Shown here piece by piece: positions 8,167-17,719 of a stretch of DNA of 64,000 nucleotides. A program made the position numbers and the translations under genes. How positions within the stretch are numbered: the first letter of the stretch is position 1; each line of letters begins with the position of its first letter. The notes under the pieces are model-generated. The model was not told the DNA's origin. It saw only the letters and a list, made by a program, of their open reading frames with translations, and did not search any database. Source of the DNA: Desulfobacca acetoxidans DSM 11109 (GTDB taxonomy: Bacteria > Desulfobacterota > Desulfobaccia > Desulfobaccales > Desulfobaccaceae); contig NC_015388.1 of the NCBI RefSeq assembly GCF_000195295.1, positions 1,860,001 through 1,924,000 of the forward strand. The letters run 5' to 3'.

Positions 8167-9770
8167 GCTGGCGGTTGACGATAAATAGCCTTTTTGGAGC
8201 TAACGGATGGCCGATTAAGCAATAGGTAACACAGATAAATTAACAGGACAAAGGAATACAGCACCACCAGGCACCTGCTGGTCACAAAAAATAAGGAGGT
8301 GTAAGAAGATTCAAATGCACCCCTGAGAGGGGTAATCAGATATATATAAAATAGCGCGGCATAGGCTCCCACCTGCCCCTCTTTGCCGATGAGCCAGGTA
8401 CGCACCACTTTGAGAAATATCCCCATGACCAACATACCGACAAAGAGGGCGAGCACGCCGCCGAAGCGATAGAGATCAGCGATTGGGGTGAGCGCCGGAA
8501 AGGAATAGATACTGAGCGGCTGTCCCCAATAGATATAGCCGAAATATTTCCCCCTCTCCATCATAATGGGTTTTTCCGGATAGAACAACCTGGGGACCAG
8601 CATCCAGAAAAGATCATCGGGGATGTTGTTGTCAATGCCAAAGGCTCGTTCTAGGGCTTTGGCCTGCGGCCCGGCGGAGAGCACCACAATCAGGGTATCT
8701 AAACCCGGCAAGCGATTAATCAAAATCTCATAGGCAAAATCAACGTTTTCGGAAACATTAGAATTCAGAGTTTTTACAATCGCTTCAGAGAAATTATCGA
8801 TCCGTTTAGATGCGGTTTCGTGCGACCTGCTCCCGTAATTTTTGTATGCGACAAGACGGTAATTAGTGCTGATTACCAATACCAGGGGGAGCAGAATGAT
8901 CGGGACGGCCAAAGCTTTGAGCAGAGTAGAGCGGCTTAAACCTCGTCCCCGGGCAAACTGCCAGGCCCCTAGAAAGTACATAATATGCATTAACAGGGCA
9001 TACCGACTGCCGCTGGTCAATAAAAAGGCGGCCGTGATCACCGCCATGAACAGTAGAGGGAGTTTCAGCCGAGGGGCCGCGGCCGGGTGGCGAAAATAGA
9101 GAAAGGCCATCAGGAAAAAGCAGTAATAACCTATACAGGATAGTTGACGCCAGGTCGTCTCATGCTCCCTTTCATAAAAGCCGCTCCAGGTGGCCGCCAA
9201 AACATAGATCAGCAGATAGCCGCCCAGGAAAAGCGCCAGGAGCAGTCCCCGGCTCTCGCCCGGGTCAAGGGGAAAGTGCGGCGGGGCGGGCAGCATCTGT
9301 CCCAGGCGCTCTCCCAGGCGCAGCCAATACCCTAAAGCCAGGGCCAGGTAAGCTAGCAACACCAGCAATAGGGCCATTAACTGGTACTGCGGCAAATACA
9401 ATGGGCAACTGGACTGCCCCTCGGGCCAGCCATGGAAAAGCAGGTAAAGACTTTTGATAACATAATTGGGAAATAAGTAAGCCAGGACCGCAAAGCTGAT
9501 GGGATGAAACAAATCCACCTGGCCGTCTACCCAACCGCGTAGCAAAGGATAGAGGAACAGGGCGGCGAGGAGGGCCGTAAGAAACAAGGATAGAGACAGC
9601 GTGGCCGCTCCCTGCTCTGGCAGAAACGGGAAAAAGCAGAGAAACAGGGCCCCTCCCAAAAGCGCGGCATACCCCGGACTTTTGATGGCGGGAGTTGAGC
9701 CCATGCAATTTCCCTGGGTCTTGGTTACTAGACGCGGCCTGGGTTTATGTGGGCCGGGTCTTTGATTCAT
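8163..9770 (-). CDS. Wzy/O-antigen-polymerase-like membrane protein
   Basis: The 535-residue product is mostly hydrophobic, with roughly twelve predicted membrane segments and one larger periplasmic loop in the second half (around residues 300-410, containing SRSHETASKRIDNFSEAI). This resembles O-antigen polymerases and oligosaccharide repeat-unit polymerases, which have low sequence identity but a conserved topology. ATGA overlaps the stop of the upstream gene and supports the ATG at 9770; an internal ATG at 9704 is an alternative. With the flippase at 14906-16387 it suggests a Wzx/Wzy-dependent pathway. The assignment rests on topology and context rather than a motif. Confidence 0.72.
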   Translation of the reverse strand: MNQRPGPHKPRPRLVTKTQGNCMGSTPAIKSPGYAALLGGALFLCFFPFLPEQGAATLSLSLFLTALLAALFLYPLLRGWVDGQVDLFHPISFAVLAYLFPNYVIKSLYLLFHGWPEGQSSCPLYLPQYQLMALLLVLLAYLALALGYWLRLGERLGQMLPAPPHFPLDPGESRGLLLALFLGGYLLIYVLAATWSGFYEREHETTWRQLSCIGYYCFFLMAFLYFRHPAAAPRLKLPLLFMAVITAAFLLTSGSRYALLMHIMYFLGAWQFARGRGLSRSTLLKALAVPIILLPLVLVISTNYRLVAYKNYGSRSHETASKRIDNFSEAIVKTLNSNVSENVDFAYEILINRLPGLDTLIVVLSAGPQAKALERAFGIDNNIPDDLFWMLVPRLFYPEKPIMMERGKYFGYIYWGQPLSIYSFPALTPIADLYRFGGVLALFVGMLVMGIFLKVVRTWLIGKEGQVGAYAALFYIYLITPLRGAFESSYTSLFFVTSRCLVVLYSFVLLIYLCYLLLNRPSVSSKKAIYRQPPA

Positions 9771-10885
9771 GTGGCCATTTCCTGGTCTGTTATGGGTTGG
9801 GCTGCACCAGGTTGAGGTATGCTGTCATCTTGGCAGGACTTGGATTGGTTCTTGTCCGCGGCAATTATCCGCAGCATGGTTTCCAGGCGTCGGTGGTAGG
9901 TGTGTTCGCTCTGGGCCCGGCGGTAGCCGGCGGCGGCGATCGCGGCCCGCTCCTCAGGCCGGTTCAGGTAATAAGGGACCAGTTCCCGCAGTTCCTGCAA
10001 GTTGCGGTAGACCACTACCTCCTGGCCAGGAACAAAGTATTGTGCCAGCACCGACGAATCGCTGATGAGCTGAAACCCCCCGCAGCCGCAGGCCTCAAAG
10101 GCCCGTTTGTTCAAACCTCTTATTGCGGCATAATGCATGTTGTTGAGGACAATAGCGGCGGCGTTAAAGGCCTTGGACTTCTCCAACTCCCCGACATAAC
10201 GGTGTTGATGAAAGCGGCGCACCGGGCTGGTTATCGTCCGGCCGGGAGATGCCCCCCAGATCTTGACGTCATAGTCCAGTAACTGCTCGAACACCTTGAC
10301 CCGGACACCGTAGAGGTTCCCGGCGGTAGTGATGTCGCAGCCGTAAAATTCTTTTTCTTCCGGGGTGAGGCGGACCTGCCGGTGCCAGCCGGGATAGCAG
10401 GCCAGGGGTAAGAGATGGGCATTCAACTCCAGGTTGTGGAAAAATTCTACAATGTATTCATCTGTAAAAAAAAGATAATCCCAGGGGGCGGTGAAGATAT
10501 ACTGCCGGTCAAAATTGATCATGGCGTCCGGGCACCATACCGCGGTGATGGGAGTCCGAGCCGGCCCCTTTTTAAAATTGCTCACTACGTCAGGAGGGAT
10601 ATCCCAAATGGTGGATAAGACGAGCTCCGGCTCAAACCTATTCAGCTCATGCAAGGCCTTTCGGAAGATCACCACTTCCAATTCCGGTATTGCCTTAATC
10701 AAAAGCCTTTCCAGGGACCTGATTCTGAAAGAATTTTTGGTGTAAAGGGAGTCAGGAAGCCATCCAGACAGAAGACCACGATCTGGATTAATGCTCATGA
10801 CCTGGTGGCCCATGTCCATAAAGGCCGTTATGATACATTTGGCAAATGAATCAGTGTGTATTGGACCAATTACAGCACAACGCAT
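9767..10885 (-). CDS. CgeB-family glycosyltransferase-like protein
   Basis: A 372-residue protein with the layout of the CgeB/DUF3880 plus glycosyltransferase group 1 proteins. The N-terminal Rossmann-like domain starts MRCAVIGPIHTDSFA. WCPDAMINF and DYLFFTDEYIVEFF are typical of the middle of the family. The C-terminal donor-site region reads RAFEACGCGGFQLISD. These are putative glycosyltransferases first named from Bacillus spore maturation genes. It shares a four-base overlap with the polymerase gene downstream. It probably adds a sugar to the repeat unit or decorates the glycan. Confidence 0.82.
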   Translation of the reverse strand: MRCAVIGPIHTDSFAKCIITAFMDMGHQVMSINPDRGLLSGWLPDSLYTKNSFRIRSLERLLIKAIPELEVVIFRKALHELNRFEPELVLSTIWDIPPDVVSNFKKGPARTPITAVWCPDAMINFDRQYIFTAPWDYLFFTDEYIVEFFHNLELNAHLLPLACYPGWHRQVRLTPEEKEFYGCDITTAGNLYGVRVKVFEQLLDYDVKIWGASPGRTITSPVRRFHQHRYVGELEKSKAFNAAAIVLNNMHYAAIRGLNKRAFEACGCGGFQLISDSSVLAQYFVPGQEVVVYRNLQELRELVPYYLNRPEERAAIAAAGYRRAQSEHTYHRRLETMLRIIAADKNQSKSCQDDSIPQPGAAQPITDQEMAT

Positions 10886-10931
10886 TTATACCTCAATAAA
10901 GGATTATTTTCCCAAAGGTTAATCTAAAAAA

Positions 10932-11660
10932 CTACTTTTTGTTAACCGCCATGATGTTTTGGGTAAAGATATGCCGGTCACGCCAACCGCCAGTCTCCAC
11001 CGCCTGGTAGAACCAGAGGCAGCCCTTGATCACATGCCACAACAGAAAGCGAATGGTAGATTTTACTCCGTGAGGCAAAGGCGCAACTTCATAAAAACTC
11101 ATCTCGGCAAACCCTGCAGCCCGCAGCACCTGAGCCAGGCTATGGCGGGTGAAGCAGACCTCGTGGGTGAAATCACCATAGAAGTATCTACCTGCGAACG
11201 GCCCCTCACCGTTCGGGGTCCGAAGCAGGAAGAGCCCCCCAGGGTGTAAAGCGGTGTATACTTGGTCCAAGATCTCCATGACTTCTGCTTTGGTGAAATG
11301 TTCCAGCACATCGAAGGCGGTGATAACATTATACCTTTCTTGAGAAGTAGCCAGAAAATTGCGCAGATCGCCTTGAATGACCTGGTTCAGACCCAGTTCA
11401 CGGGCCAAAGCCACCTGTTCCGGAGAGGCGTCGACGCCAGCGAGATTTCGATAGCCTGCCTGCTGGCAGGCATAGAGAAACGGCCCACAGCCGCACCCCA
11501 GATCCAGAATGCTGAGGCCTTTATCAGGCGGGAGAAATTTATCAATAATACTTCGGCGGTAGTAATCGCTTAATCCTTGCAGGGACTGCGCCGTTAAAGC
11601 TGTCTCCCCCGCTAAATTCAACGTCTGATAATTACGGTAAAATCTTTCTCTTAATTCCAT
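10932..11660 (-). CDS. Class I SAM-dependent methyltransferase
   Basis: A 242-residue methyltransferase: motif I ILDLGCGCGPFLYA, the acidic residue after strand 2 in LAGVDASPEQ, and AFDVLEHFTKAEV. Unlike several neighbours it lacks the N-terminal zinc ribbon. The last 60 residues (TIRFLLWHVIKGCLWFY) contain a hydrophobic helix consistent with membrane association, as in lipid-linked sugar methyltransferases. It lies seven bases downstream of a GT4 gene on the same strand and probably acts on the same glycan. Confidence 0.85.
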   Translation of the reverse strand: MELRERFYRNYQTLNLAGETALTAQSLQGLSDYYRRSIIDKFLPPDKGLSILDLGCGCGPFLYACQQAGYRNLAGVDASPEQVALARELGLNQVIQGDLRNFLATSQERYNVITAFDVLEHFTKAEVMEILDQVYTALHPGGLFLLRTPNGEGPFAGRYFYGDFTHEVCFTRHSLAQVLRAAGFAEMSFYEVAPLPHGVKSTIRFLLWHVIKGCLWFYQAVETGGWRDRHIFTQNIMAVNKK

Positions 11661-11667
11661 AACTAAA

Positions 11668-12843
11668 TTATTTGCTTGAGCTTTTTATTAATTGAGCGAT
11701 AAAATCCATCACCGGGGCAAATTGAGTTTCATAATTAAATTGCTGTAAATAACTTTCTCTGGCCCTCTTCTTGATATGGGGATCTCTTTCTAACCGGTTT
11801 AAAAGATATCTCACAGATTTTGCTAAATCTTCAGGGGTTTCTTCTCTATAAGCTTCTCCCACATCCAATGGGCCGATAATTTCCCTAATGGCAGTCTTGC
11901 CGGGGTAAATGACCGGGACTCCCATGGCTAAATATTCGAACAGTTTCCCAGGAGCCGCATAGATGGAATTGAGACTTTTCGGTCGATAAAGCAACAATCC
12001 TATATCGGCGGCGGCGATATAAGAAAACAATTCCTCTGGACTCACTCGATCCAGCAACAATAGACGATGCTCAACCCCGTTTGTCTTGGCAAGATTTTGT
12101 AATGAAGCCTTATAATCTGGTTGACCGTGACCCAATAAAACTAATACAACTTCCTCAGGTAGGTCGATAAGCGCCCTTACCATTTCCGCATGACAGTGGC
12201 CATCTGAGATAATTCCTTGATAAAGAAGGATTTTCTTTTTTTGATTTTTGCACTGAGATAATATTTTGGGAATTCTTGTGGGAATCTCCAACCCGCTAAG
12301 AGGACAATTGGTTACCACAAACGAGGGAGTGTTATCCAGGTGTGCAAATTTTCGGAAAAGGCGTAAGCGGTTTTTTTCCACATCAATTATAGCATCGGCT
12401 TTTTTCGATAATATTTTTTCTAACAGTTTGTAAAAATAATGAAATGACAATTTCTTGGGGAGATCTGAAAGAGTGTAATATTCATTTACATAATAAAGCA
12501 AAGGAATCTTAAATAATTTTGCTGAAATAAATCCAATAAAAAAGGACACCGGGTAATAAACAATTAGCACTTCGGGCCGATAATTTTCAATAAATTTAAA
12601 TACCGAGAGACAGAATTCCCAATAGTCTCTCCCTTTCTGAATAGCCGATAAATTAGCAAACTCGTTAAAATCGAGACGTTTAGGGCCGATTTTTATTATT
12701 TTTACGGGGGAAGGGTAATTTCCTTTAGTTTCGAATGCGTCCTTGCAAAGAACCAATACTTGGTAGGTTTTTGCCAGGGTTTTGCTAGCCCACATTGTCG
12801 GCATACAATAGTCCGGATGGACCCAGGTTATAATACCTATCAT
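11668..12843 (-). CDS. Glycosyltransferase family 4
   Basis: A 391-residue GT-B protein. The first domain opens MIGIITWVHPDYCMPTMWAS, and the second begins with KKILLYQGIISDGHC. The donor-site segment LFEYLAMGVPVIYPG and the following EIIGPLDVGEAY match retaining GT4 enzymes. The coding region is visibly more AT-rich than the neighbouring glycosyltransferases, as is the methyltransferase pair at 13000-14806, suggesting these three genes arrived from a different donor. Nothing is seen in the AT-rich gap of about 155 bp upstream. Confidence 0.85.
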   Translation of the reverse strand: MIGIITWVHPDYCMPTMWASKTLAKTYQVLVLCKDAFETKGNYPSPVKIIKIGPKRLDFNEFANLSAIQKGRDYWEFCLSVFKFIENYRPEVLIVYYPVSFFIGFISAKLFKIPLLYYVNEYYTLSDLPKKLSFHYFYKLLEKILSKKADAIIDVEKNRLRLFRKFAHLDNTPSFVVTNCPLSGLEIPTRIPKILSQCKNQKKKILLYQGIISDGHCHAEMVRALIDLPEEVVLVLLGHGQPDYKASLQNLAKTNGVEHRLLLLDRVSPEELFSYIAAADIGLLLYRPKSLNSIYAAPGKLFEYLAMGVPVIYPGKTAIREIIGPLDVGEAYREETPEDLAKSVRYLLNRLERDPHIKKRARESYLQQFNYETQFAPVMDFIAQLIKSSSK

Positions 12844-12999
12844 TGAAGTTTCTTCAACCTATCTGTTACCTTCTTGTAGCATTATTGTGCTAAAAATTAT
12901 AGTGCCTTAGGAAATCACTTATAAAAAAGCCAGTTAAAAACGTTAAGAAGTAAACTAACTTCATTGAATTTTTACAAGAATACCACTCTTTAACCTGCT

Positions 13000-13851
13000 T
13001 TATCTCTTACCAAGTACCATCCCTTGAACTGTTAAATAAAAAAAAGGATTTTGGGCTATTTTAGTTCCGTGCAATAGCTTTAAGATTAATTGCTTGAGCA
13101 AAGACCAGGCAAGGTCAGACCCTTTCAATATCTTACATGGATAAGGACCTGTAACGGAAGTTAAAATGTCAGCAGGGTGAATTGTGCTGTTAGAATAATA
13201 TTCATTAAAGTATTCGCGTAGATTTTCAATAAGAATGTTATATTTTTCAGGCCCGATTTCTGAGTCACCTCGCAAGTCTAGATCTATAGTAAGTAGCAAT
13301 ATTCCTTTAGGCTTAAGAACACGGGCCATTTCAGATATGGTTTGTTCAAATTTAGGAATATGCTCCAGTACGCTGATACAATATATGATATCGGCTTCAG
13401 CATTTGAAAACGGCAAATTAGTTCCATTCGTTAGCTTAAATTCTATTTTGCCTGGTTTATGTGGAATCAATTCAACCGCATTGTTCAAATCCTTTTCACA
13501 TATTGGGTCAATGTCGACACAGATAACTTGATATCCTAAGCGGGCGACAGAAAATGGAAAAAAGGTTACCCCACTACCTAAATCTATGACCAGAGGCAAA
13601 GTTGTTCCAAAATCCTCCCGCCTTGATTTCAAATGATGATAAACATATGGATATTCCCAAACCCTACTCCACGTATGTAGTGGATCACGAGGCCATCTAT
13701 ATTCAGCACTACGAAATCTGTTTTCATAGGCTAAAAATACTTCTTGTTCTCTTTCCAAAAAAGAGAACAGATTTCGCCATTCAGATGTTTTGAGATCCGA
13801 TAATGAAGCGAGCCCACATCTTTCAAATGGGTGTTTCCGGCTAGCAATCAT
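13000..13851 (-). CDS. Class I SAM-dependent methyltransferase
   Basis: A 283-residue protein. Motif I is VIDLGSGVTFFPFSVARLGY followed by VICVDIDPI, and CISVLEHIPKFEQ follows. The N-terminal 90 residues contain an Arg/Trp-rich segment (RWPRDPLHTWSRVWEYPYVY) also seen in methyltransferases of nucleotide-sugar or lipid-linked glycan clusters. It begins 37 bp from the end of the broken methyltransferase upstream. Codon use is AT-rich. The likely role is glycan methylation, with the acceptor unknown. Confidence 0.82.
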   Translation of the reverse strand: MIASRKHPFERCGLASLSDLKTSEWRNLFSFLEREQEVFLAYENRFRSAEYRWPRDPLHTWSRVWEYPYVYHHLKSRREDFGTTLPLVIDLGSGVTFFPFSVARLGYQVICVDIDPICEKDLNNAVELIPHKPGKIEFKLTNGTNLPFSNAEADIIYCISVLEHIPKFEQTISEMARVLKPKGILLLTIDLDLRGDSEIGPEKYNILIENLREYFNEYYSNSTIHPADILTSVTGPYPCKILKGSDLAWSLLKQLILKLLHGTKIAQNPFFYLTVQGMVLGKR

Positions 13852-13888
13852 GAGAAATTATCTTTAGGGAAAGATTCTCCCGATTCGT

Positions 13889-14806
13889 TCAGGCTTTCCT
13901 GGCCAAGACGGTCAGGACAAAGGAACCTTGGTTATAAAGGTTGTCGCCACAGAAATACCTTAATAAACTGATAAAGATTTTTTTATATAACTTCCGAAAA
14001 AGACTAATATTTATTTTAGGATCACCGTTGCGGGCCACCGAGGGCTGCTTGTGTTCCCAAAAATGTTCGATATACATATCCTGGCTTAACAAGATTTCAG
14101 AGAGATTACGCAAATTGAAATAATTAAGGTGTTCTAAATCAACGCGAAACCCTACCCAGGAATGCCCAATCTTGTTATATTCTTCCGCATTGAGAACAGA
14201 TATGAGAAGCCTGGCGTCAGGATTTAAAACTTGCGAAATATCATCAATTAATTTTTTGGGGTTAACTAAATGTTCCAATACTTGAAAGAGACAGACTATG
14301 TCATATTTTTTTGATAAATCCAAAAATTTTGTTGCTGGTATATTCTTTCCTGCCAGATGTTGCGGAGCAATACTATCGAGTTCAACTCAAAAAGGAATAC
14401 CCCCTCCATAGCTAATTAAGTCTAAAAAATTGCCGAATGAACAACCAATTTCACAAACAACATGATTTCTTATTGCTCCCGTATTCAGTAAAATTGAAAT
14501 AAAGGGGTTAGTATAGTATTGTAATGTTCTTCTCAATATACTATTTTTGCCTAAATGACAATTTTTAAAAAGACAATAATCATTGTAGAAGTTATTAATA
14601 TCAGCTTCGAGAGGAATATCGGCTAGGTATACCATTTTGCAAATCGAACAACTATGAACTATGAAACCATCCGGCCTTCTGATGATAGGAACCGGCTCAT
14701 CGGACTGGCAAACCGGGCAGCAGCGATGACATGTGGCTGCCATATTCCAATAAGGTTTGCGAGCAGCCGACACAGTCTCTGGCAATGGAGGCAGTTTTAG
14801 AATCAT
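13889..14806 (-). pseudogene. Zinc-ribbon methyltransferase interrupted by an in-frame TGA
   Basis: Two blocks in the same reading frame make one zinc-ribbon methyltransferase of about 305 residues. The first block (14806 to 14387) has the Cys pairs CCPVC and CSICKMVY and motif I CEIGCSFGNFLDL, then ends at TGA (14389-14387). The second continues without a frame change as VELDSIAPQHLAGKN, then FQVLEHLVNPKKL. The TGA falls where homologous enzymes usually have Gly in GVELD, so a GGA-to-TGA change explains it. No obvious selenocysteine hairpin follows. It is either an inactivated gene, a read error, or (less likely) readthrough. The start of the first block is uncertain. Confidence 0.8.
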
Positions 14807-14905
14807 CCTGATAAATTTAAAGCGTCGCCATGTGCCTGAGGTTGAGGGAGTGTTGCGAATTCTTATGGGCGATCGGCCCTAGCTGCATTTCTTGATAAAC
14901 CTTCA

Positions 14906-16387
14906 TCAGGTTATTTCTGGCACGGACCGGCCGGAGCAAAATATTTCCAAGACTTTCTGCTTCCCCTGTAGCGGTAAAACGTGCCAGCCATATAAACCTG
15001 TAATAATAGCTGTGAACAAAGCCAAAACGGCAGCCAGGATTTGTGATATATGCCCGCTCCCGAAAGCGAGTAAGAAAAGAATTCCCGTTAAGCCGGATAA
15101 GACGAAGGAATATTGCACGCTACTCCGGCCTAATGACCTCCATACGAAAAGCAACAGGCAAATGGTCAGAAAAAAGTAAGCCAGAAAATAAGCCAGGGCC
15201 AGTCCCATAGCACCCTTGGAGGGCACCAAAAAAACCACAGTTGGCAAGAGGACCAGAGCCCATGCCATGTTAAGGGAAAACCCCACCCATATTTTGCCAG
15301 AACTGATCAAAGCCTGTCCCACCGTTGAACCGGCCACGTGCATGATGGTCACGCAAACCAGCAGGGCCAGGATTAAATGGCCTTCTTGAAACTGAGTACC
15401 ATAGAGAGCCATGAGCCAGGGACTAAGCCCGATGAGGAGAGAACCCAGAGGAAGAGAAAGACCCCAGATGGTCCTTAAATTAGCGTTGATCGCTCGGACG
15501 AAAGAGCCCTCGTTTTGCCCGTGAATTTCGGAAAGCAGGGGCAAAGTAACCATACCTATAATATTGGGTAAAAACATGATAAACATCCGAAACTGGTTAG
15601 CGGCGTTGAAAAGCCCTAGTTCGGCATAGCCGTTCGGCTGGTTCACCAGAATGGCATTGGCGGCCCAAGTAACCTGTGATACCATGCTCCCCGATAACAC
15701 TGCGGGTAAGGAGAAATCCCATAGGACCCGGCGCTCAGCCCAGCTGTCCCGATAGCTGACCCGAAGAGCGGAAGCGGCACATTCATTTCGCAAGGTCAAG
15801 GACGAGAAAACTACCCCCGCCAAGGCAGAAGCGATCAAAGAGAGCACTGCGCCCAGCAATCCGAGGAAATATACTAAGATTAAAGTTATTGGAAGCGTGA
15901 ATAATCCCTGCCAGAAATTAATGCGGGCGATGGCCCGGAAGGCCTGAAAGCCGAAGAGACTGCCCGTCTGAACCCCCAGAAGGGCCGAAACCAGAAGGAT
16001 GGGTGCTCCTACCTGCAACATGAGGGCCAGGTGCGGGGCATTCATCGTCTTCCGGGCTAAAAATGGCGCCAGAGATAGGCAAACCAGGGTCATCAGGCCA
16101 CCGGTGACCAAAGCCGCCAGATTTGAGAGGGCTATAATGCGGCCAGCCCGGTCCGGGGCGTTGGCCTTGAGCTCGGCCACATACTTGGTAGTAGTGAGAC
16201 CAAGGCCGAAGCCTGCAAAAGTGCCCAAAAGCCCGATTGTGCTCTGGATCATGCCCAACTCTCCAAAAACCTCTTTCCCCAGCAGACGGGCAATGACCAC
16301 TGCTGTTATCAGGGAAAAGAGCCTGGTCGCCACTAAACCAAGTAGGCTCCAAAAAAACCCTTGTGCGAAACGTTGTAGAAGATCCAT
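14906..16387 (-). CDS. Oligosaccharide flippase (Wzx/MATE-like)
   Basis: A 493-residue protein with about twelve to fourteen hydrophobic helices. The N-terminal sequence contains ARLLGKEVFGELGMIQST, the typical first cytoplasmic loop of the polysaccharide transporter (Wzx/RfbX) family. FNAANQFRMFIMFLPNI and LPLLSEIHGQ are further family-like positions. It probably flips the undecaprenyl-linked repeat unit across the inner membrane for the Wzy-like polymerase encoded at 8163-9770. It starts 52 bp downstream of the GT9 gene. Confidence 0.9.
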   Translation of the reverse strand: MDLLQRFAQGFFWSLLGLVATRLFSLITAVVIARLLGKEVFGELGMIQSTIGLLGTFAGFGLGLTTTKYVAELKANAPDRAGRIIALSNLAALVTGGLMTLVCLSLAPFLARKTMNAPHLALMLQVGAPILLVSALLGVQTGSLFGFQAFRAIARINFWQGLFTLPITLILVYFLGLLGAVLSLIASALAGVVFSSLTLRNECAASALRVSYRDSWAERRVLWDFSLPAVLSGSMVSQVTWAANAILVNQPNGYAELGLFNAANQFRMFIMFLPNIIGMVTLPLLSEIHGQNEGSFVRAINANLRTIWGLSLPLGSLLIGLSPWLMALYGTQFQEGHLILALLVCVTIMHVAGSTVGQALISSGKIWVGFSLNMAWALVLLPTVVFLVPSKGAMGLALAYFLAYFFLTICLLLFVWRSLGRSSVQYSFVLSGLTGILFLLAFGSGHISQILAAVLALFTAIITGLYGWHVLPLQGKQKVLEIFCSGRSVPEIT

Positions 16388-16439
16388 GTTAATTCAGCAA
16401 GCCCGATGGTATATATTAAGTCTATTTGATAAGCGAACC

Positions 16440-17693
16440 TCATGCTAGGAAAAATTGGGAGATATACTGGGATGCAGGCTCAATTGAAGACATCCTATTG
16501 TTACAAAGAAGTTGGCGATTGTGCCTTCTCAAATGGTCCAGCACCGCGGCATACACTTCCTCAACTGTGATAGCCTTCATGCAGGTAAGATGGTCGCAAT
16601 CCTCCTGGAAGCAGAGTTCGCAGGGCACGGATTTTCTCAGGATGACGGCGTTATCCGAGCAAGGTTCCCACATAACCGGAAATTGGCGGGCGCTGAACAG
16701 GGCGACAATAGGGGTGCCCACCAAGGCGGCCAGGTGCATGGGACCGGTGTCCAGGGTAACCTGGACATGGCAGCGGGACAACAGCGCCGTAGTTTCCAAC
16801 AGGGACGTTTGCCCGGCAGCGATAAATTTATCACCAGGAAAGGTGTGGGCGAATTCCTGGAGCTGGTCTTTTTCCGCCGGCCCTCCAAAAAGGATAAACA
16901 CCGGCTGGCAGGTGGCCTGGAGGCGGCGGCCCAACTCGGTGAAATTGGCCAGAGGCCACTGATTAGCCTGAGCCTTGGCCCGGGTTTGCAGGCCGATAAC
17001 CGGCCGGGAGCCATTTTGAAAATAGGGCTCAAGGAGGCGGTCGGCCATCTGCTGGCAAGGCATGGGAAGCTGAATCTGATATCTTTTCAAAGAATTAATT
17101 CCGGTACGCTGGAGCAGAAGCAGGAGACGTTCCACCTCATTATGAGGCGGCCGATAATCGTGCAGGCGGCGGTTATCCATGAACGGGAAATGGTGCGCCA
17201 GGGTGAAGCCCCAGGCCCCTTTGACCCCCAGGAGGCGGGCAAAAAGCAAGTCCCTGAACGTTCGCCGGAGATCGGTGCGCTCCTGAGGGAAGAGCAGGAA
17301 AAGATCAAACCGGCGCTGGCGCAAGTTCCGGAGTAGATTTTTCCGGAAGGAAAGGTCGGCAAAGTCTTCGCGATAAAAGGTGATGATCTCGTCTACCAGC
17401 CCTTGCCTCTCCAGGACCTCCCGGGCTTCGGGCAAACCCCGCGGCCCCGGTGAGGTGAGCAGGGTTAGATGGGCCAAAGGGAAATTATAGCGCACTGCGG
17501 CCAGGGCCGGCAAGGCGCAGGCCGTATCGCCGACGTTGCCGGTGCGCAGGATTAACACCCTCCCTGGATGATTCATCAAGCGATCAATTGTTTTTCCGGT
17601 ATGTGGGAAAAATGCCTTTCTCAAAGTTTCAAGACCGAAATTAGCAATGTCTTGAATGAGTTTGGCTATTTTTAATGAAACACTTGCCTGCAA
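16440..17693 (-). CDS. Glycosyltransferase family 9 (heptosyltransferase-like)
   Basis: A 417-residue GT9 protein. It contains RVLILRTGNVGDTACALPAL, the typical N-terminal Rossmann segment of ADP-heptose:LPS heptosyltransferases. The C-terminal domain has FILFGGPAEKDQLQEF and LDTGPMHLAALVGTPIVALF, the conserved donor-site stretch. The start may be TTG at 17693, about nine bases after GGTGG; a later in-frame Met precedes the RVLIL motif. A Cys-rich segment after the donor loop (CELCFQEDCDHLTC) is common in these proteins. It probably transfers a heptose or related sugar. The gene follows asnB by 26 bp. Confidence 0.87.
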   Translation of the reverse strand: MQASVSLKIAKLIQDIANFGLETLRKAFFPHTGKTIDRLMNHPGRVLILRTGNVGDTACALPALAAVRYNFPLAHLTLLTSPGPRGLPEAREVLERQGLVDEIITFYREDFADLSFRKNLLRNLRQRRFDLFLLFPQERTDLRRTFRDLLFARLLGVKGAWGFTLAHHFPFMDNRRLHDYRPPHNEVERLLLLLQRTGINSLKRYQIQLPMPCQQMADRLLEPYFQNGSRPVIGLQTRAKAQANQWPLANFTELGRRLQATCQPVFILFGGPAEKDQLQEFAHTFPGDKFIAAGQTSLLETTALLSRCHVQVTLDTGPMHLAALVGTPIVALFSARQFPVMWEPCSDNAVILRKSVPCELCFQEDCDHLTCMKAITVEEVYAAVLDHLRRHNRQLLCNNRMSSIEPASQYISQFFLA

Positions 17694-17719
17694 GACAAAT
17701 GACCACCTTTTAATGGAGA

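Noticed and set aside
14320-14390. Selenocysteine at the methyltransferase TGA
   Set aside because: No convincing hairpin follows the TGA and Gly, not Cys, is usual at this position in homologues.
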